A DNA stretch of 40,672 bases. It comes from Magnetococcales bacterium. Its GTDB lineage: Bacteria > Pseudomonadota > Magnetococcia > Magnetococcales > Magnetaquicoccaceae. The translations under genes were made by a program, and so were the position numbers. Numbering within the stretch: position 1 is the stretch's first letter; each line of letters opens with the position of its first letter. Location of the stretch: assembly GCA_015232245.1 (NCBI GenBank), contig JADGAB010000003.1, forward strand, positions 1-40,672, given 5' to 3'. The notes below the pieces were generated by a model that saw only the letters and a program-made list of their open reading frames with translations, was not told the DNA's origin and made no database searches. Shown piece by piece: positions 18,254 through 27,957 of the stretch.

Positions 18254-18874
18254 TCATGAGAAGACTGTGGGATCCCCTGCCCCGGCGCGCAGCACCTCCG
18301 GGGATGGTCCGGTGAGATCCACCACCGTGGAGGGGGCGGCGGGCAACATCCCCGCGTCGATGACCAGATCCACCAGATGATCGGTACGGGTATGGATCAC
18401 GTAGGGATCGCTCAGGATCTCTTCGTTTTCGCCGGGAAAGCGCATCGAGGTGGAGAGCAGCGGTTCCCCGAGGCTTTTCAGGAGTTCCAGACAGATGGGA
18501 TGATCGGGAATTCTCAAGCCGATGGTTTTGCGTTTGGGCAGAATGGTTTTGGGAACCTCCCGGGTGGCCTCCAGAATGAAGGTGTAGGGTCCGGGGAGAA
18601 ACCGTTTCAGCAGTCGGTAGGTGGCGTTGTCCACCCGGGCATAGCGGGCGATATCCGACAGATCCGAAACCAGGATCGACAACTGATGAGAAGTGGGCAG
18701 ATGCTTGATGCGCAGGATCCGTTCCACCCCCTTGCGACTGGAGATGCCGCAACCCAGGCCGTAGGTGGTATCGGTGGGATAGACGATGACCCCTCCCTCC
18801 CGGAGTATTTCCGCCACCTGGGTGATGAGTCGGGGCTGGGGGTTTTTGGGGTGAATGTTGATGAATTGCGCCAT
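18254..18874 (-). CDS. Sua5/YciO/YrdC family protein (L-threonylcarbamoyladenylate synthase-like)
   Basis: VIVYPTDTTYGLGCGISSRKGVERILRIKHLPTSHQLSILVSDLSDIARYARV...FLPGPYTFILEATREVPK...KTIGLRIPDHPICLELLKSLGEPLLSTS. Confidence 0.9.
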   Translation of the reverse strand: MAQFINIHPKNPQPRLITQVAEILREGGVIVYPTDTTYGLGCGISSRKGVERILRIKHLPTSHQLSILVSDLSDIARYARVDNATYRLLKRFLPGPYTFILEATREVPKTILPKRKTIGLRIPDHPICLELLKSLGEPLLSTSMRFPGENEEILSDPYVIHTRTDHLVDLVIDAGMLPAAPSTVVDLTGPSPEVLRAGAGDPTVFS

Positions 18875-19012
18875 GGCCTGCAATACCCTTGATGTTCGAC
18901 CGTTTTTTCCTTGAACCGCCTGCACCGGATCGACACCATTATTCACCACATCTGAGCCAAAGACAATCCATCTTGGGTCAGCTTCCAATTTCTTGTATGT
19001 CAGGAGAGATGC

Positions 19013-20875
19013 ATGCCCGCCTATCGTTCCCGCGTTTCCACCCATGGCCGCAACATGGCCGGAGCCCGCGCCTTGTGGCGGGCCACCGGGATTGCCGAAG
19101 CCGAATTCGGTCGTCCGATCATCGCGGTGGTCAACTCCTACACCCAGTTTGTCCCCGGGCATGTCCATCTGAAAGATCTCGGGGATCTGGTCGCCGGAGA
19201 GATCCGGGCGGCTGGCGGCATTCCCCGGGAGTTCAACACCATCGCCATCGATGATGGCATTGCCATGGGACACGGAGGGATGCTCTACTCCCTGCCCTCC
19301 CGGGAGATCATCGCCGACAGCGTGGAATACATGGTCAACGCCCACGCCGCGGACGCCATGGTGTGCATCTCCAACTGCGACAAGATCACCCCGGGCATGT
19401 TCATGGCCGCGATGCGCTTGAACATTCCGGCGGTGTTCGTCTCCGGAGGCCCCATGGAGGCGGGCAAGGCCACCCTCGAAAATGGTACGGTGAGGAAGCT
19501 CGATCTCATCGACTCCATGATCGCGGCGGGGGACAAAGCGGTCTCCGATCAGGATCTGGAGACCATCGAACGCTCCGCCTGCCCAACCTGCGGCTCCTGC
19601 GCCGGGCTGTTCACCGCCAACTCCATGAACTGTCTGATGGAATCCCTGGGTCTGGCCCTGCCGGGCAATGGCACCCTGCTGGCCACCCACGGAGAACGCA
19701 AACAGTTGTTTCTGCAGGCGGGGCGTCTGATCGTCGAGTTGTGCAAGCGCTACTACGAACAGGAGGACCACACGGTTCTGCCCCGGTCGATCGCCACCTT
19801 CCAGGCCTTCGAGAACGCCATGTCCCTGGATATCGCCATGGGAGGCTCCACCAACACGGTGCTCCATCTGTTGGCCGCGGCCCGAGAGGGGGAGGTGCCC
19901 TTCACCATGGACGACATCGACCGCCTCTCCCGTCGGGTGCCCTGTCTGTGCAAGGTGGCCCCCTCCACGGACCGCTACCACATCGAGGATGTCCACCGGG
20001 CCGGCGGCATCCCCGCCATTCTGGGGGAGTTGCGGCGCGCCGGATTGTTGCACGACACCTGCGCCATGGTCCATGCCCCCACCCTGGCCGTGGCTCTGGA
20101 TCGGGAGGATATCGCCTCCCCCAACGCCACCGAAGCGGCGAAAACCCGCCATCTGGCCGCTCCGGGAGGACGGATCACCACCGAACCCTTCTCCCAGTTC
20201 GCCCGCTGGCCATCCCTGGATCTGGACCGGCAACAGGGGTGCATCCGGGACCTGCGGCACGCCTATTCCAAAGACGGCGGACTGGCGGTGCTCTTTGGCA
20301 ATCTGGCCCGGGAGGGGTGCATTGTCAAAACCGCCGGCGTGGATGAGTCGATCTGGAAATTCTCCGGACCGGCGCGGATCTTCCACAGTCAGGAGACCGC
20401 CTGCGACGCCATCCTTCAGGACCGCATCCACCCGGGTGATGTGGTGCTCATCCGCTACGAAGGGCCCCGGGGAGGACCGGGCATGCAGGAGATGCTCTAT
20501 CCCACCAGTTTTCTCAAATCCAAGGGTCTGGGCAAAGCCTGCGCCCTGATCACCGATGGCCGTTTTTCCGGGGGCACTTCGGGTCTGTCCATCGGTCACG
20601 TCTCCCCCGAGGCGGCGGAAGGGGGAGTGATCGCCCTGGTGGAAGAGGGGGACCGGATCGAAATCGACATCCCCAACCGCACCATCCAACTGGCGGTCTC
20701 CGAAGAGACCCTCCAGAAACGGCGCGCGGCCATCCGCCGCTATCTGCCCGAGGGGCGGGAGCGTCCGGTCTCCGCGGCGCTGCGCGCCTATGCCGCCTTG
20801 ACCACCTCGGCCTCCCGGGGCGCGGTGCGGGATTTGAGCCGGATTCCGCCGCTGCACGGCAACGGGGACGCCTGA
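19013..20875 (+). CDS. ilvD: Dihydroxy-acid dehydratase
   Basis: [26 protein letters not shown]...[32 protein letters not shown]...[35 protein letters not shown]...[27 protein letters not shown]. Confidence 0.97.
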   Translation: MPAYRSRVSTHGRNMAGARALWRATGIAEAEFGRPIIAVVNSYTQFVPGHVHLKDLGDLVAGEIRAAGGIPREFNTIAIDDGIAMGHGGMLYSLPSREIIADSVEYMVNAHAADAMVCISNCDKITPGMFMAAMRLNIPAVFVSGGPMEAGKATLENGTVRKLDLIDSMIAAGDKAVSDQDLETIERSACPTCGSCAGLFTANSMNCLMESLGLALPGNGTLLATHGERKQLFLQAGRLIVELCKRYYEQEDHTVLPRSIATFQAFENAMSLDIAMGGSTNTVLHLLAAAREGEVPFTMDDIDRLSRRVPCLCKVAPSTDRYHIEDVHRAGGIPAILGELRRAGLLHDTCAMVHAPTLAVALDREDIASPNATEAAKTRHLAAPGGRITTEPFSQFARWPSLDLDRQQGCIRDLRHAYSKDGGLAVLFGNLAREGCIVKTAGVDESIWKFSGPARIFHSQETACDAILQDRIHPGDVVLIRYEGPRGGPGMQEMLYPTSFLKSKGLGKACALITDGRFSGGTSGLSIGHVSPEAAEGGVIALVEEGDRIEIDIPNRTIQLAVSEETLQKRRAAIRRYLPEGRERPVSAALRAYAALTTSASRGAVRDLSRIPPLHGNGDA

Positions 20876-20921
20876 CGATTTTCCATGAACCTTTAATCTT
20901 TAACAAGTTCGAGTCAAGACC

Positions 20922-22838
20922 ATGCTGCTGCATTTCCGTCTGTGGGCCAAGATCATGCTGGCGATGGGGTTGGCCATTGTTCTGGTGGGGGTGCTGCTGA
21001 CCGCGGTCAACCTCTCCAACATGAACGACCTGATCCGGGAATCGGAACTGGGCGCTCTCAACGCCCATCTGAAATCCGTGTACAACGACATCGACTCCCT
21101 GAGCCGGTCCGCCGAAGCCATGAGCGCTCTGGTGGCCAACATTCCTCTGGTCCAGGAGAAACTCGCCAGCGATGACCGCAAGGGAATGGGGGAGCTGTTC
21201 ATTCCCGGTTACGGCTTTCTGGCCCGGGAACACGGGGTGGAACAGTTCCAGTTTCACACCCCGCCAGCCACCTCCTGGCTGCGGGTCCACAAGCCGGAGA
21301 AGTTCGGAGATGATCTCTCCGGTTTCCGTCACACCGTGGTCGTCACCAACAAAAACCAGAAACCCACCCGGGGACTGGAAGGGGGCGTGGCGGGCATCGG
21401 CGTGCGGGGTGTGGTGCCGGTGCTGCATCAAGGCAGACATGTGGGTTCGGTGGAGTTTGGTCTCTCCCTGGGACAATCCTTTTTCGACATCTTCAAACAG
21501 ATGAACGGCGTGGATGTCGCCCTGCACCTGCGGGACAAGGATGGCTTCAAGACCCTCGCCTCCACTTTGGGTCCGAAACCTTTGCTGGATGCGGATCTGT
21601 TGAAGAAAGCCATGGGCGGCGAACCCCAACTGGATCACCGGGAAATGCATGGGGAGGTCCACGCCGTCCTGGTGGCCAAGGTGGACGATTTTTCCGGGCA
21701 GCCCATCGGCGTGTTTGAAATCGCCATGGAGAGCACGGTTTATCTGGAGTCCCTCAAGTCCGCCCGGATCGGATCCCTGGCGCTGGGAGGGTTGTCCATT
21801 CTGTTGGGATTGCTGTTGGCCATGCTCACGGCCCGGCATCTGGTGAAGCGGATCGATACCGTGGTGACACGGGTCAACCGGGTGGCCGCGGGAGATCTGA
21901 CCGCGGACATTCCCCTGGACGGCAGCGACGAGATCGCCGATCTGGCCCGGGCCACGGGCGAGATGCGGCTGAAACTCCATGAACTGGCCTCCCAGGTGGG
22001 GGCGCACGCCATTCAGGCCCATCGGGCCGCTCGGGAGATCGCCGATGCCGTGGCCGGGCAGGCCACCACCTCCACCCAGATGTCCTCTTCGGTGGCGGAG
22101 ATCACCTCCACCATGGAGGAGTTCTCCGCCTCCTCCACCCAGATCGCCGAACAGGCCCGTTCGGTGGTGGAGATCGCCAATCAGACCCTGGAGGGAAGTC
22201 GCAAAGGCTCGGAAGCCATGCAGATCGTTCTGGGCCGCATGAACGACATCCGGGACGACCGCCAGAACGGCTTGCGGGAGATTGTGGATCTGGGTACCAA
22301 GTCCAAGCAGATCAGCAAGGTGATGGAGATCATCAACACCCTGGCGGATCAGACCCGCCTGATCGCCTTCAATGCCGCCCTGGAGGCCTCCAGCGCCGGA
22401 GAGGCGGGCAAACGGTTTTCCGTGGTCGCCAACGAGATACGTCGTCTGGCCGACAGCGTGACCGACTCCACCCGGGAGATCGAAGGGAAAATCAACGAGA
22501 TCCAGGACTCCATCAGTCGCCTGGTGGTCAACTCGGAAAAGGGTTCCGCCGGCATCGCCGCCGGGACCGCCGCCACCACCAACACCGCCGAACGCTTGAA
22601 CGAAATCGTCAAGGCCGCCACCCAGACCTCCATGGCCGCCCAGCAGATCTCCCTGTCCACCCAGCAGCAGAAAATCGCCAGCAATCAGGTGGTGGTGGCC
22701 CTGCGGGAGATCGTCACCGCCAGCTCCCATACGGCCCAGTCCATCACCCGGGTCTCCCAGATCAGCCGGGAGATGCTGGGACTCTCGGAGCGACTGGAAG
22801 CTCTGGTCCGTCAATTCAAGCTCTCCGAAGCGGGCTGA
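20922..22838 (+). CDS. Methyl-accepting chemotaxis protein (638 aa)
   Basis: N-terminal TM, periplasmic sensor, second TM, HAMP, and signalling hairpin DQTRLIAFNAALEASSAGEAGKRFSVVANEIRRLADSV. Confidence 0.93.
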   Translation: MLLHFRLWAKIMLAMGLAIVLVGVLLTAVNLSNMNDLIRESELGALNAHLKSVYNDIDSLSRSAEAMSALVANIPLVQEKLASDDRKGMGELFIPGYGFLAREHGVEQFQFHTPPATSWLRVHKPEKFGDDLSGFRHTVVVTNKNQKPTRGLEGGVAGIGVRGVVPVLHQGRHVGSVEFGLSLGQSFFDIFKQMNGVDVALHLRDKDGFKTLASTLGPKPLLDADLLKKAMGGEPQLDHREMHGEVHAVLVAKVDDFSGQPIGVFEIAMESTVYLESLKSARIGSLALGGLSILLGLLLAMLTARHLVKRIDTVVTRVNRVAAGDLTADIPLDGSDEIADLARATGEMRLKLHELASQVGAHAIQAHRAAREIADAVAGQATTSTQMSSSVAEITSTMEEFSASSTQIAEQARSVVEIANQTLEGSRKGSEAMQIVLGRMNDIRDDRQNGLREIVDLGTKSKQISKVMEIINTLADQTRLIAFNAALEASSAGEAGKRFSVVANEIRRLADSVTDSTREIEGKINEIQDSISRLVVNSEKGSAGIAAGTAATTNTAERLNEIVKAATQTSMAAQQISLSTQQQKIASNQVVVALREIVTASSHTAQSITRVSQISREMLGLSERLEALVRQFKLSEAG

Positions 22839-22850
22839 GGCAGCACAGGC

Positions 22851-23906
22851 ATGATTCGCGTTCTCATTGTTGATGACAGCTTTTTCATTCGACAATTGCT
22901 GCGTCTGCTGCTGGAGGACGCGGGAGGGATCGAGGTGGTCGGCGAGGCTGCCAATGGGCGTCAGGCTGTGGACATGGCCCGATCCCTCAGGCCGGATCTG
23001 ATCACCATGGATCTGGAGATGCCGGTCATGGGGGGGATCGAAGCCATTGAACAGATCATGTGCGTCAAGGCCATCCCCATTCTGGTGGTCAGCAGCGTGG
23101 CCGATGCCCGGGTGGCCCTGGAGGCCATGCAAATGGGGGCGCTTGAGGTGGTGGAAAAACCGGTGGCCATTCCGGAATCGGCCTCCTGGTTCGTAGACAA
23201 GGTGCGTCTGTTGGCCGGGGTGCCGGTGGTGACCCGGATGCGGCAGACCAGAACCTCCAAACCGGCCTGGCCCCCTCCCGCCACCCACGATCTTTGGAGC
23301 GGGTTCGGTTCCCCCCGGGTCTTCGCCATCGCCTCCTCCACCGGCGGTCCCCAGGCTCTGGCCCGGATTCTGCCCGCCCTGCCCCTCGGTTTTTCCTGTC
23401 CGGTGGTGATCGCCCAGCACATCTCCGACGGCTTTGCCCGGGGCATCGTGGAGTGGCTGGGCAACATCTGCGCTCTGCCGGTTCGGCTGGCCGCCGACGG
23501 GGAGCCGTTGCAGGCGGGAGTTGTTTATGTCTCCCCTTCCGAGTCCCATCTGATCGTCACATCCGCCCGTCGCATGGCTCTGGCGCCCCGGGCTTCTGGC
23601 GACATCTACCGGCCCAGTTGCGACCAGTTGTTGCGTTCCGTGGGGGAGGTGTTCGGTCCACGGGCCATTGGCATCATTCTGACCGGCATGGGCAGCGACG
23701 GGGCTTCGGGCATCGTGCGCATCCACGAAAAAGGGGGCCTGACCATGGCCCAGGATGAAGGGAGTTCCCTGATTTTCGGCATGAATCAGGTGGCGATCCA
23801 AACCGGTACGGTCCATCGGATCCTGCCGGTGGATCTGATCTCTCTGGAGATGATCCGCCTGGCCAATGCCGAACAGGGTCCGGGGGAAATCGGAGGCCCG
23901 CCATGA
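22851..23906 (+). CDS. cheB: Chemotaxis protein-glutamate methylesterase
   Basis: REC domain (LITMDLEMPVMGG) plus methylesterase domain with catalytic Ser/His/Asp contexts AIASSTGGPQALA, VIAQHISDGFARG, LTGMGSDGASG. Confidence 0.95.
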   Translation: MIRVLIVDDSFFIRQLLRLLLEDAGGIEVVGEAANGRQAVDMARSLRPDLITMDLEMPVMGGIEAIEQIMCVKAIPILVVSSVADARVALEAMQMGALEVVEKPVAIPESASWFVDKVRLLAGVPVVTRMRQTRTSKPAWPPPATHDLWSGFGSPRVFAIASSTGGPQALARILPALPLGFSCPVVIAQHISDGFARGIVEWLGNICALPVRLAADGEPLQAGVVYVSPSESHLIVTSARRMALAPRASGDIYRPSCDQLLRSVGEVFGPRAIGIILTGMGSDGASGIVRIHEKGGLTMAQDEGSSLIFGMNQVAIQTGTVHRILPVDLISLEMIRLANAEQGPGEIGGPP

Positions 23907-25369
23907 ATCTGGATCCCGAACCCTTCAAGATCCTGATCAGGAACCGTTGCGGTCTTTGTTTCGAGACCGCCAACGAAGAGAATCTGCTCCACGCCCTGAA
24001 CGAACGCATGCAGAGTCTGGGGATGGGGCCGGACGGCTATTTTGTCCGGTTGAACGCCAGCGAGACCGAATTCCAGCAACTGGTCAACCGGCTCACCATC
24101 AACGAGACCTATTTCTTCCGGGAGCCGGAACAGATCCGTCTGCTGGTGGAACACCTGGTCCCCCGACTGCTGGCCAGGGGAAGTGGTTTGCAGCCGCTGC
24201 GCATCTTGAGTGTCGGTTGCTCCTCCGGGGAGGAGCCGTATTCCCTGGTCATGGCCCTGATGGAGCGGTATGGAGAGAGCGTCTCCCGCCTGTTCACCTT
24301 TGCCGCCTGCGACATCGACAGCGCGGTGCTCGACAAGGCCCGGCGCGGTTGCTATTCCGAATTCTCCTTCCGCAGCCTCAGTCCGGAGCTGCGCGCCAGG
24401 TATTTCCGGCAGGAAAACGGCGGCTGGTGTCTCGAAGAGCGGATCCGGAGGCTGGTGGATTTTCAGGAATGCAATCTGCTGTCCGAGGAACCCGCCCGGG
24501 TCATGCGGGGGGTGGATGTGCTGTTTTTCCGCAATGTCTCCATCTATTTCGATCCCCCCACCCGCCGGCTCGTCCTGGACAGGCTCGCGGCCATGCTGCA
24601 ACCCGAGGGGATCCTGATCGTGGGGGCATCGGAGACTCTGGCCAATGATCTGGGTGTGCTGCATCTGCTGGAAGAGGCGGGATTGTTCTATTTTGTCCGG
24701 AACCCTTTGGTCCGGGATCCTGTGGCGCCACTTCCCTGGCCCGGGAGAGATTGTTCCCTGCCGATGACAGAACCTGAGGCCCCCTCCCCGGCTTTGGTCT
24801 CTCCGGCCAGGTTGCCTGATGCGGATTTCGATGTGCAACAGGCGCAGCAACTGGTCCAGGAGAAACGTCATGACGAGGCCCTGCGGCTGCTGGACACCTA
24901 TCTGGCCATTGCCCCGGAGCATGCCGGGGCCATGCTGATCAAGGCCCATCTGCTGGTATGGCGCAAGGAGTTCGCTGCCGCCGAGGCGCTGGCCAGACGG
25001 GTATTGGAGAGCGATTCCCGTTCCATCGACGCCCTGGTGCTTCTCGGTCTGCTGGCCAAATGGCGTCAGCAGAACGATGTGGCCATCGACTGGTTCAAGC
25101 AGGCGGTCTACTGGTGTCACCACTGCTGGCCGGCGCACTATTATCTGGCGGACATCTACCGGTCCGGAAACGAAATCGAACGGGCGCTGCACAGCTACCG
25201 GGTGGTGATGCAACTGTTGAATGACGGGACCACGGAGACCGGTTTGCACCATCTGGCGTTGGGTCTGCCTGTGGCGGAGATCCGCTTTTTGTGCGAACAC
25301 CAGTTGAGCAGGCTTGGCATGCCCACGGGTCGCGGAGCGGCGGCGAGGCAGTCATGGCCATCGACCTGA
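23903..25369 (+). CDS. cheR: CheR-type methyltransferase with C-terminal TPR-like extension (488 aa)
   Basis: RLTINETYFFREPEQ, ILSVGCSSGEEPYSLVMAL, VLFFRNVSIYFDPPTRR; helical repeat tail VLESDSRSIDALVLLGLLAKWRQQNDVAIDWFKQAVYWCHHCWPAHYYLADIYR. ATGA overlap with cheB. Confidence 0.9.
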   Translation: MNLDPEPFKILIRNRCGLCFETANEENLLHALNERMQSLGMGPDGYFVRLNASETEFQQLVNRLTINETYFFREPEQIRLLVEHLVPRLLARGSGLQPLRILSVGCSSGEEPYSLVMALMERYGESVSRLFTFAACDIDSAVLDKARRGCYSEFSFRSLSPELRARYFRQENGGWCLEERIRRLVDFQECNLLSEEPARVMRGVDVLFFRNVSIYFDPPTRRLVLDRLAAMLQPEGILIVGASETLANDLGVLHLLEEAGLFYFVRNPLVRDPVAPLPWPGRDCSLPMTEPEAPSPALVSPARLPDADFDVQQAQQLVQEKRHDEALRLLDTYLAIAPEHAGAMLIKAHLLVWRKEFAAAEALARRVLESDSRSIDALVLLGLLAKWRQQNDVAIDWFKQAVYWCHHCWPAHYYLADIYRSGNEIERALHSYRVVMQLLNDGTTETGLHHLALGLPVAEIRFLCEHQLSRLGMPTGRGAAARQSWPST

Positions 25370-27549
25370 AAAAATTCATTGGCCGGTTCGTGGAGGAGGC
25401 CCGGGAACATCTGCGTCAGATTCAGGGGGGGCTGCCGATCCTGGAGGCTGGAGACCAGACGGCGCTGCACGCCATCTTCCGTTCCGCCCACACCATCAAG
25501 GGTTCCGCCCGTCTGCTCAAGCTGGAACCGGTCACCGCCATTGCCCATCGGGTCGAGGATGTGATGGCCCTGCTCCGGGACGGGACGCTTGGCTGCTCCC
25601 CGGAACTGGGAGCGTTGCTGCAACAGGCCATGGACGCCTTGTCCGGCATGGTGGACCGTCTGGCCGAAACCGGCGACGGGAGCGCGTTGTCTTCCCCGGA
25701 TCCCGCCCTGCTGGCGGCACTGGAAGCGGTGGTCACGCAACACTCCACAGAACTCACGAGTGCCGTGACCGCCCCGGCTCTTCCGTCTCCCTCCCCTGCC
25801 CCGTCTCTTGCGCCGCCAACGCCACCCCCCCGGGAGAATACCGGAAGCAACGCCCCGCGACTGCAACAAAGCGAAACCGTGCGGGTGCGACTGGGGAAAC
25901 TGGACGAATTGATCAAACTCATGGGAGAACTGGTCTCCAGTCATGCCCGCATGCGTCAACGACTGGTGGAGATCGATCTGATCGATCACCGGATGGCGAC
26001 AGACGCGGATCATCCGGCTGCCATGGATGTCCACCGGTTTGTGCAACAGTTGCGGGAGGATGTGCTGGATCAGGAAAGCCTCATGGCGGAGTTGCATGAC
26101 AAAACCCTCATGATGCGCATGCTGCCATTGGCCATCGTGTTCGAACCCGCCGAACGGCTGGTGCGGGATCTGGCCCGCTCCGTGGGCAAACAGGCCATCT
26201 GCGTGGTACACGGCGCCGAGATCGAACTGGATCGCCGGATCATCGACAAACTGGCCGATCCGATCATTCATCTGATCCGCAACGCCATCGATCACGGACT
26301 GGAGAGCGTCGATGCGCGCCAGACGGCGGGCAAACCGGCGCAGGGACGCCTCACCCTGGCGGCCCGGCAGGAGAGCGGCTGGGTGGTCATCGAAGTGAGC
26401 GACGATGGGGCGGGCATTCCCCTGGACGGGGTGCGCCGCCGGGGAGTCCAGATGGGCCTGATAGCCGAAGAGAAGGCCGCGACCCTGACGGAACGGGAAA
26501 CCCTGGATCTGATCTTTCTGCCGGGATTCTCCACCAACACCCTGGTCACGGATCTGTCGGGGCGCGGGGTGGGCATGGATGTGGTGCGCCAGACCATTGT
26601 TGAGGATCTTCGGGGGGGAATCGAGGTCTCCACCCGTTCCGGACACGGCTCCACCTTTGCTCTGCGCCTGCCCCTCTCCCTGGCGGTGATGCGGGTGTTG
26701 CTGGTGGAGACGACGGGCATGACCTTCGGTTTTACCGCCCAGTACGTCAGCGAACTCAAGCGCGTACCCGCCGAGGCGGCCTTGACCCTGGCCGGACGAG
26801 AGGTGATCATTGTCGGCAACGAGTTCGTGCCGCTGGTTGCTCTGTCAACGCTGCTGGATCTGCCGGGTCCACCGGCCCGTCCGTTTGGACGGGCGTCCAT
26901 CCTGGCCGCCGGCCTGCTGACGGTGATCGTGGTCGCCCGGAACGAAAAGCTCGCCCTGGTGGTCGATGCCCTGCTGGATGAACACGACATGGTGATCCAT
27001 CCCCTGCCGGAGTTGATCCGCAAAATGCCCCTGGTTGCCGGTCTGGTGGTGACCGGCAGCAACGCGCTGGTCAGCGTGCTCCACCCCCCTGCCCTGCTGG
27101 AACGGGCCAGGCGTCTGCGGGGTGAACCGGCACATCCGGCCATGTCGGATCCGGAACCGATGCGTCATGACCGGGTGCTGGTGGTGGACGACTCTCTCAA
27201 TACCCGGGAGATCGAAAAGGATGTTCTGGAGGCCTGCGGCTTTCGCGTCACCCTGGCCGAGGACGGACCCGACGGCTTGCGCCAGGCCATGGAAGGAGAG
27301 TTCGACGCGGTGCTGACCGATGTGGAAATGCCGGGCATGGATGGCTTCACACTGACCGAACGACTGCGCAGCGAAGAGAAATATCGCAACAAACCCATCG
27401 TGATTCTCACCTCCCGGGAACGGGAAGAGGACAAACGACGCGGCCTTAAGGTCGGCGCGGACGCCTATCTTGTCAAGGGGGATTTCAGTCAAGGCAACCT
27501 GGTGGATACCCTGCGTCAGCTTCTGGGCTGGCGTGGTCACACTCAATAA
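25354..27549 (+). CDS. cheA: CheA-type hybrid histidine kinase (Hpt-HATPase-CheW-REC)
   Basis: Hpt FRSAHTIKGSARLLKLEP; HATPase LIRNAIDHGLES...VSDDGAGIP...FSTNTLVTDLSGRGVGMDVVRQTI; CheW-like region; C-terminal REC VLVVDDSLNTREIEKDVL...AVLTDVEMPGMDG. Confidence 0.95.
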   Translation: MAIDLKKFIGRFVEEAREHLRQIQGGLPILEAGDQTALHAIFRSAHTIKGSARLLKLEPVTAIAHRVEDVMALLRDGTLGCSPELGALLQQAMDALSGMVDRLAETGDGSALSSPDPALLAALEAVVTQHSTELTSAVTAPALPSPSPAPSLAPPTPPPRENTGSNAPRLQQSETVRVRLGKLDELIKLMGELVSSHARMRQRLVEIDLIDHRMATDADHPAAMDVHRFVQQLREDVLDQESLMAELHDKTLMMRMLPLAIVFEPAERLVRDLARSVGKQAICVVHGAEIELDRRIIDKLADPIIHLIRNAIDHGLESVDARQTAGKPAQGRLTLAARQESGWVVIEVSDDGAGIPLDGVRRRGVQMGLIAEEKAATLTERETLDLIFLPGFSTNTLVTDLSGRGVGMDVVRQTIVEDLRGGIEVSTRSGHGSTFALRLPLSLAVMRVLLVETTGMTFGFTAQYVSELKRVPAEAALTLAGREVIIVGNEFVPLVALSTLLDLPGPPARPFGRASILAAGLLTVIVVARNEKLALVVDALLDEHDMVIHPLPELIRKMPLVAGLVVTGSNALVSVLHPPALLERARRLRGEPAHPAMSDPEPMRHDRVLVVDDSLNTREIEKDVLEACGFRVTLAEDGPDGLRQAMEGEFDAVLTDVEMPGMDGFTLTERLRSEEKYRNKPIVILTSREREEDKRRGLKVGADAYLVKGDFSQGNLVDTLRQLLGWRGHTQ

Positions 27550-27561
27550 GGAGGGGATGGC

Positions 27562-27930
27562 ATGCGCATTCTGGTGGTGGACGATGATCCTGTGGCCGGA
27601 GAGATGGTGCTGGCCGTGCTCGAAGGACTGGGGCACGAGGCCCAATTGGTGGAAAACGGTGTGGAAGCCCTGGCAGCGGTTGACAGCCAACCCGATTTCG
27701 GGATGATCATAAGTGACATGAATATGCCGTTATTGTCTGGCATCGATCTGTTCCGGGAACTGCGGGAACAGAAAAATGCCATTCCGTTCATTCTTCTCAC
27801 CGGTGACGAACCCGCCGGACCTCTGGCCCGGGAACCCCGTCTGGATGCCTGCCTGGTGAAGGATTTCACTCTTGACGAGAGTCTTCCGGCCATCATGTCG
27901 GAAGTTCTGGCACGCCCGGGTCACTCTTGA
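27562..27930 (+). CDS. Single-domain response regulator (122 aa)
   Basis: RILVVDDDPVAGEMVLAVLEGLGHEAQLVENG...MIISDMNMPLLSGIDL...FILLTGDEPAG...CLVKDF. Confidence 0.9.
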   Translation: MRILVVDDDPVAGEMVLAVLEGLGHEAQLVENGVEALAAVDSQPDFGMIISDMNMPLLSGIDLFRELREQKNAIPFILLTGDEPAGPLAREPRLDACLVKDFTLDESLPAIMSEVLARPGHS

Positions 27931-27957
27931 ACAAAGTTTCAATGGAAACTTCCGTCT

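Noticed and set aside
18875-20857. Long N-terminal extension of the Sua5/YrdC ORF (867 aa)
   Set aside because: The extension is antisense to ilvD; the real gene starts at 18874 (MAQFINIHPKN).
20550-23816. 1088-aa minus-strand ORF antisense to ilvD/MCP/cheB
   Set aside because: GC-rich shadow ORF: His/Gly/Pro/Gln-rich with no domain pattern, fully antisense to confidently identified genes.
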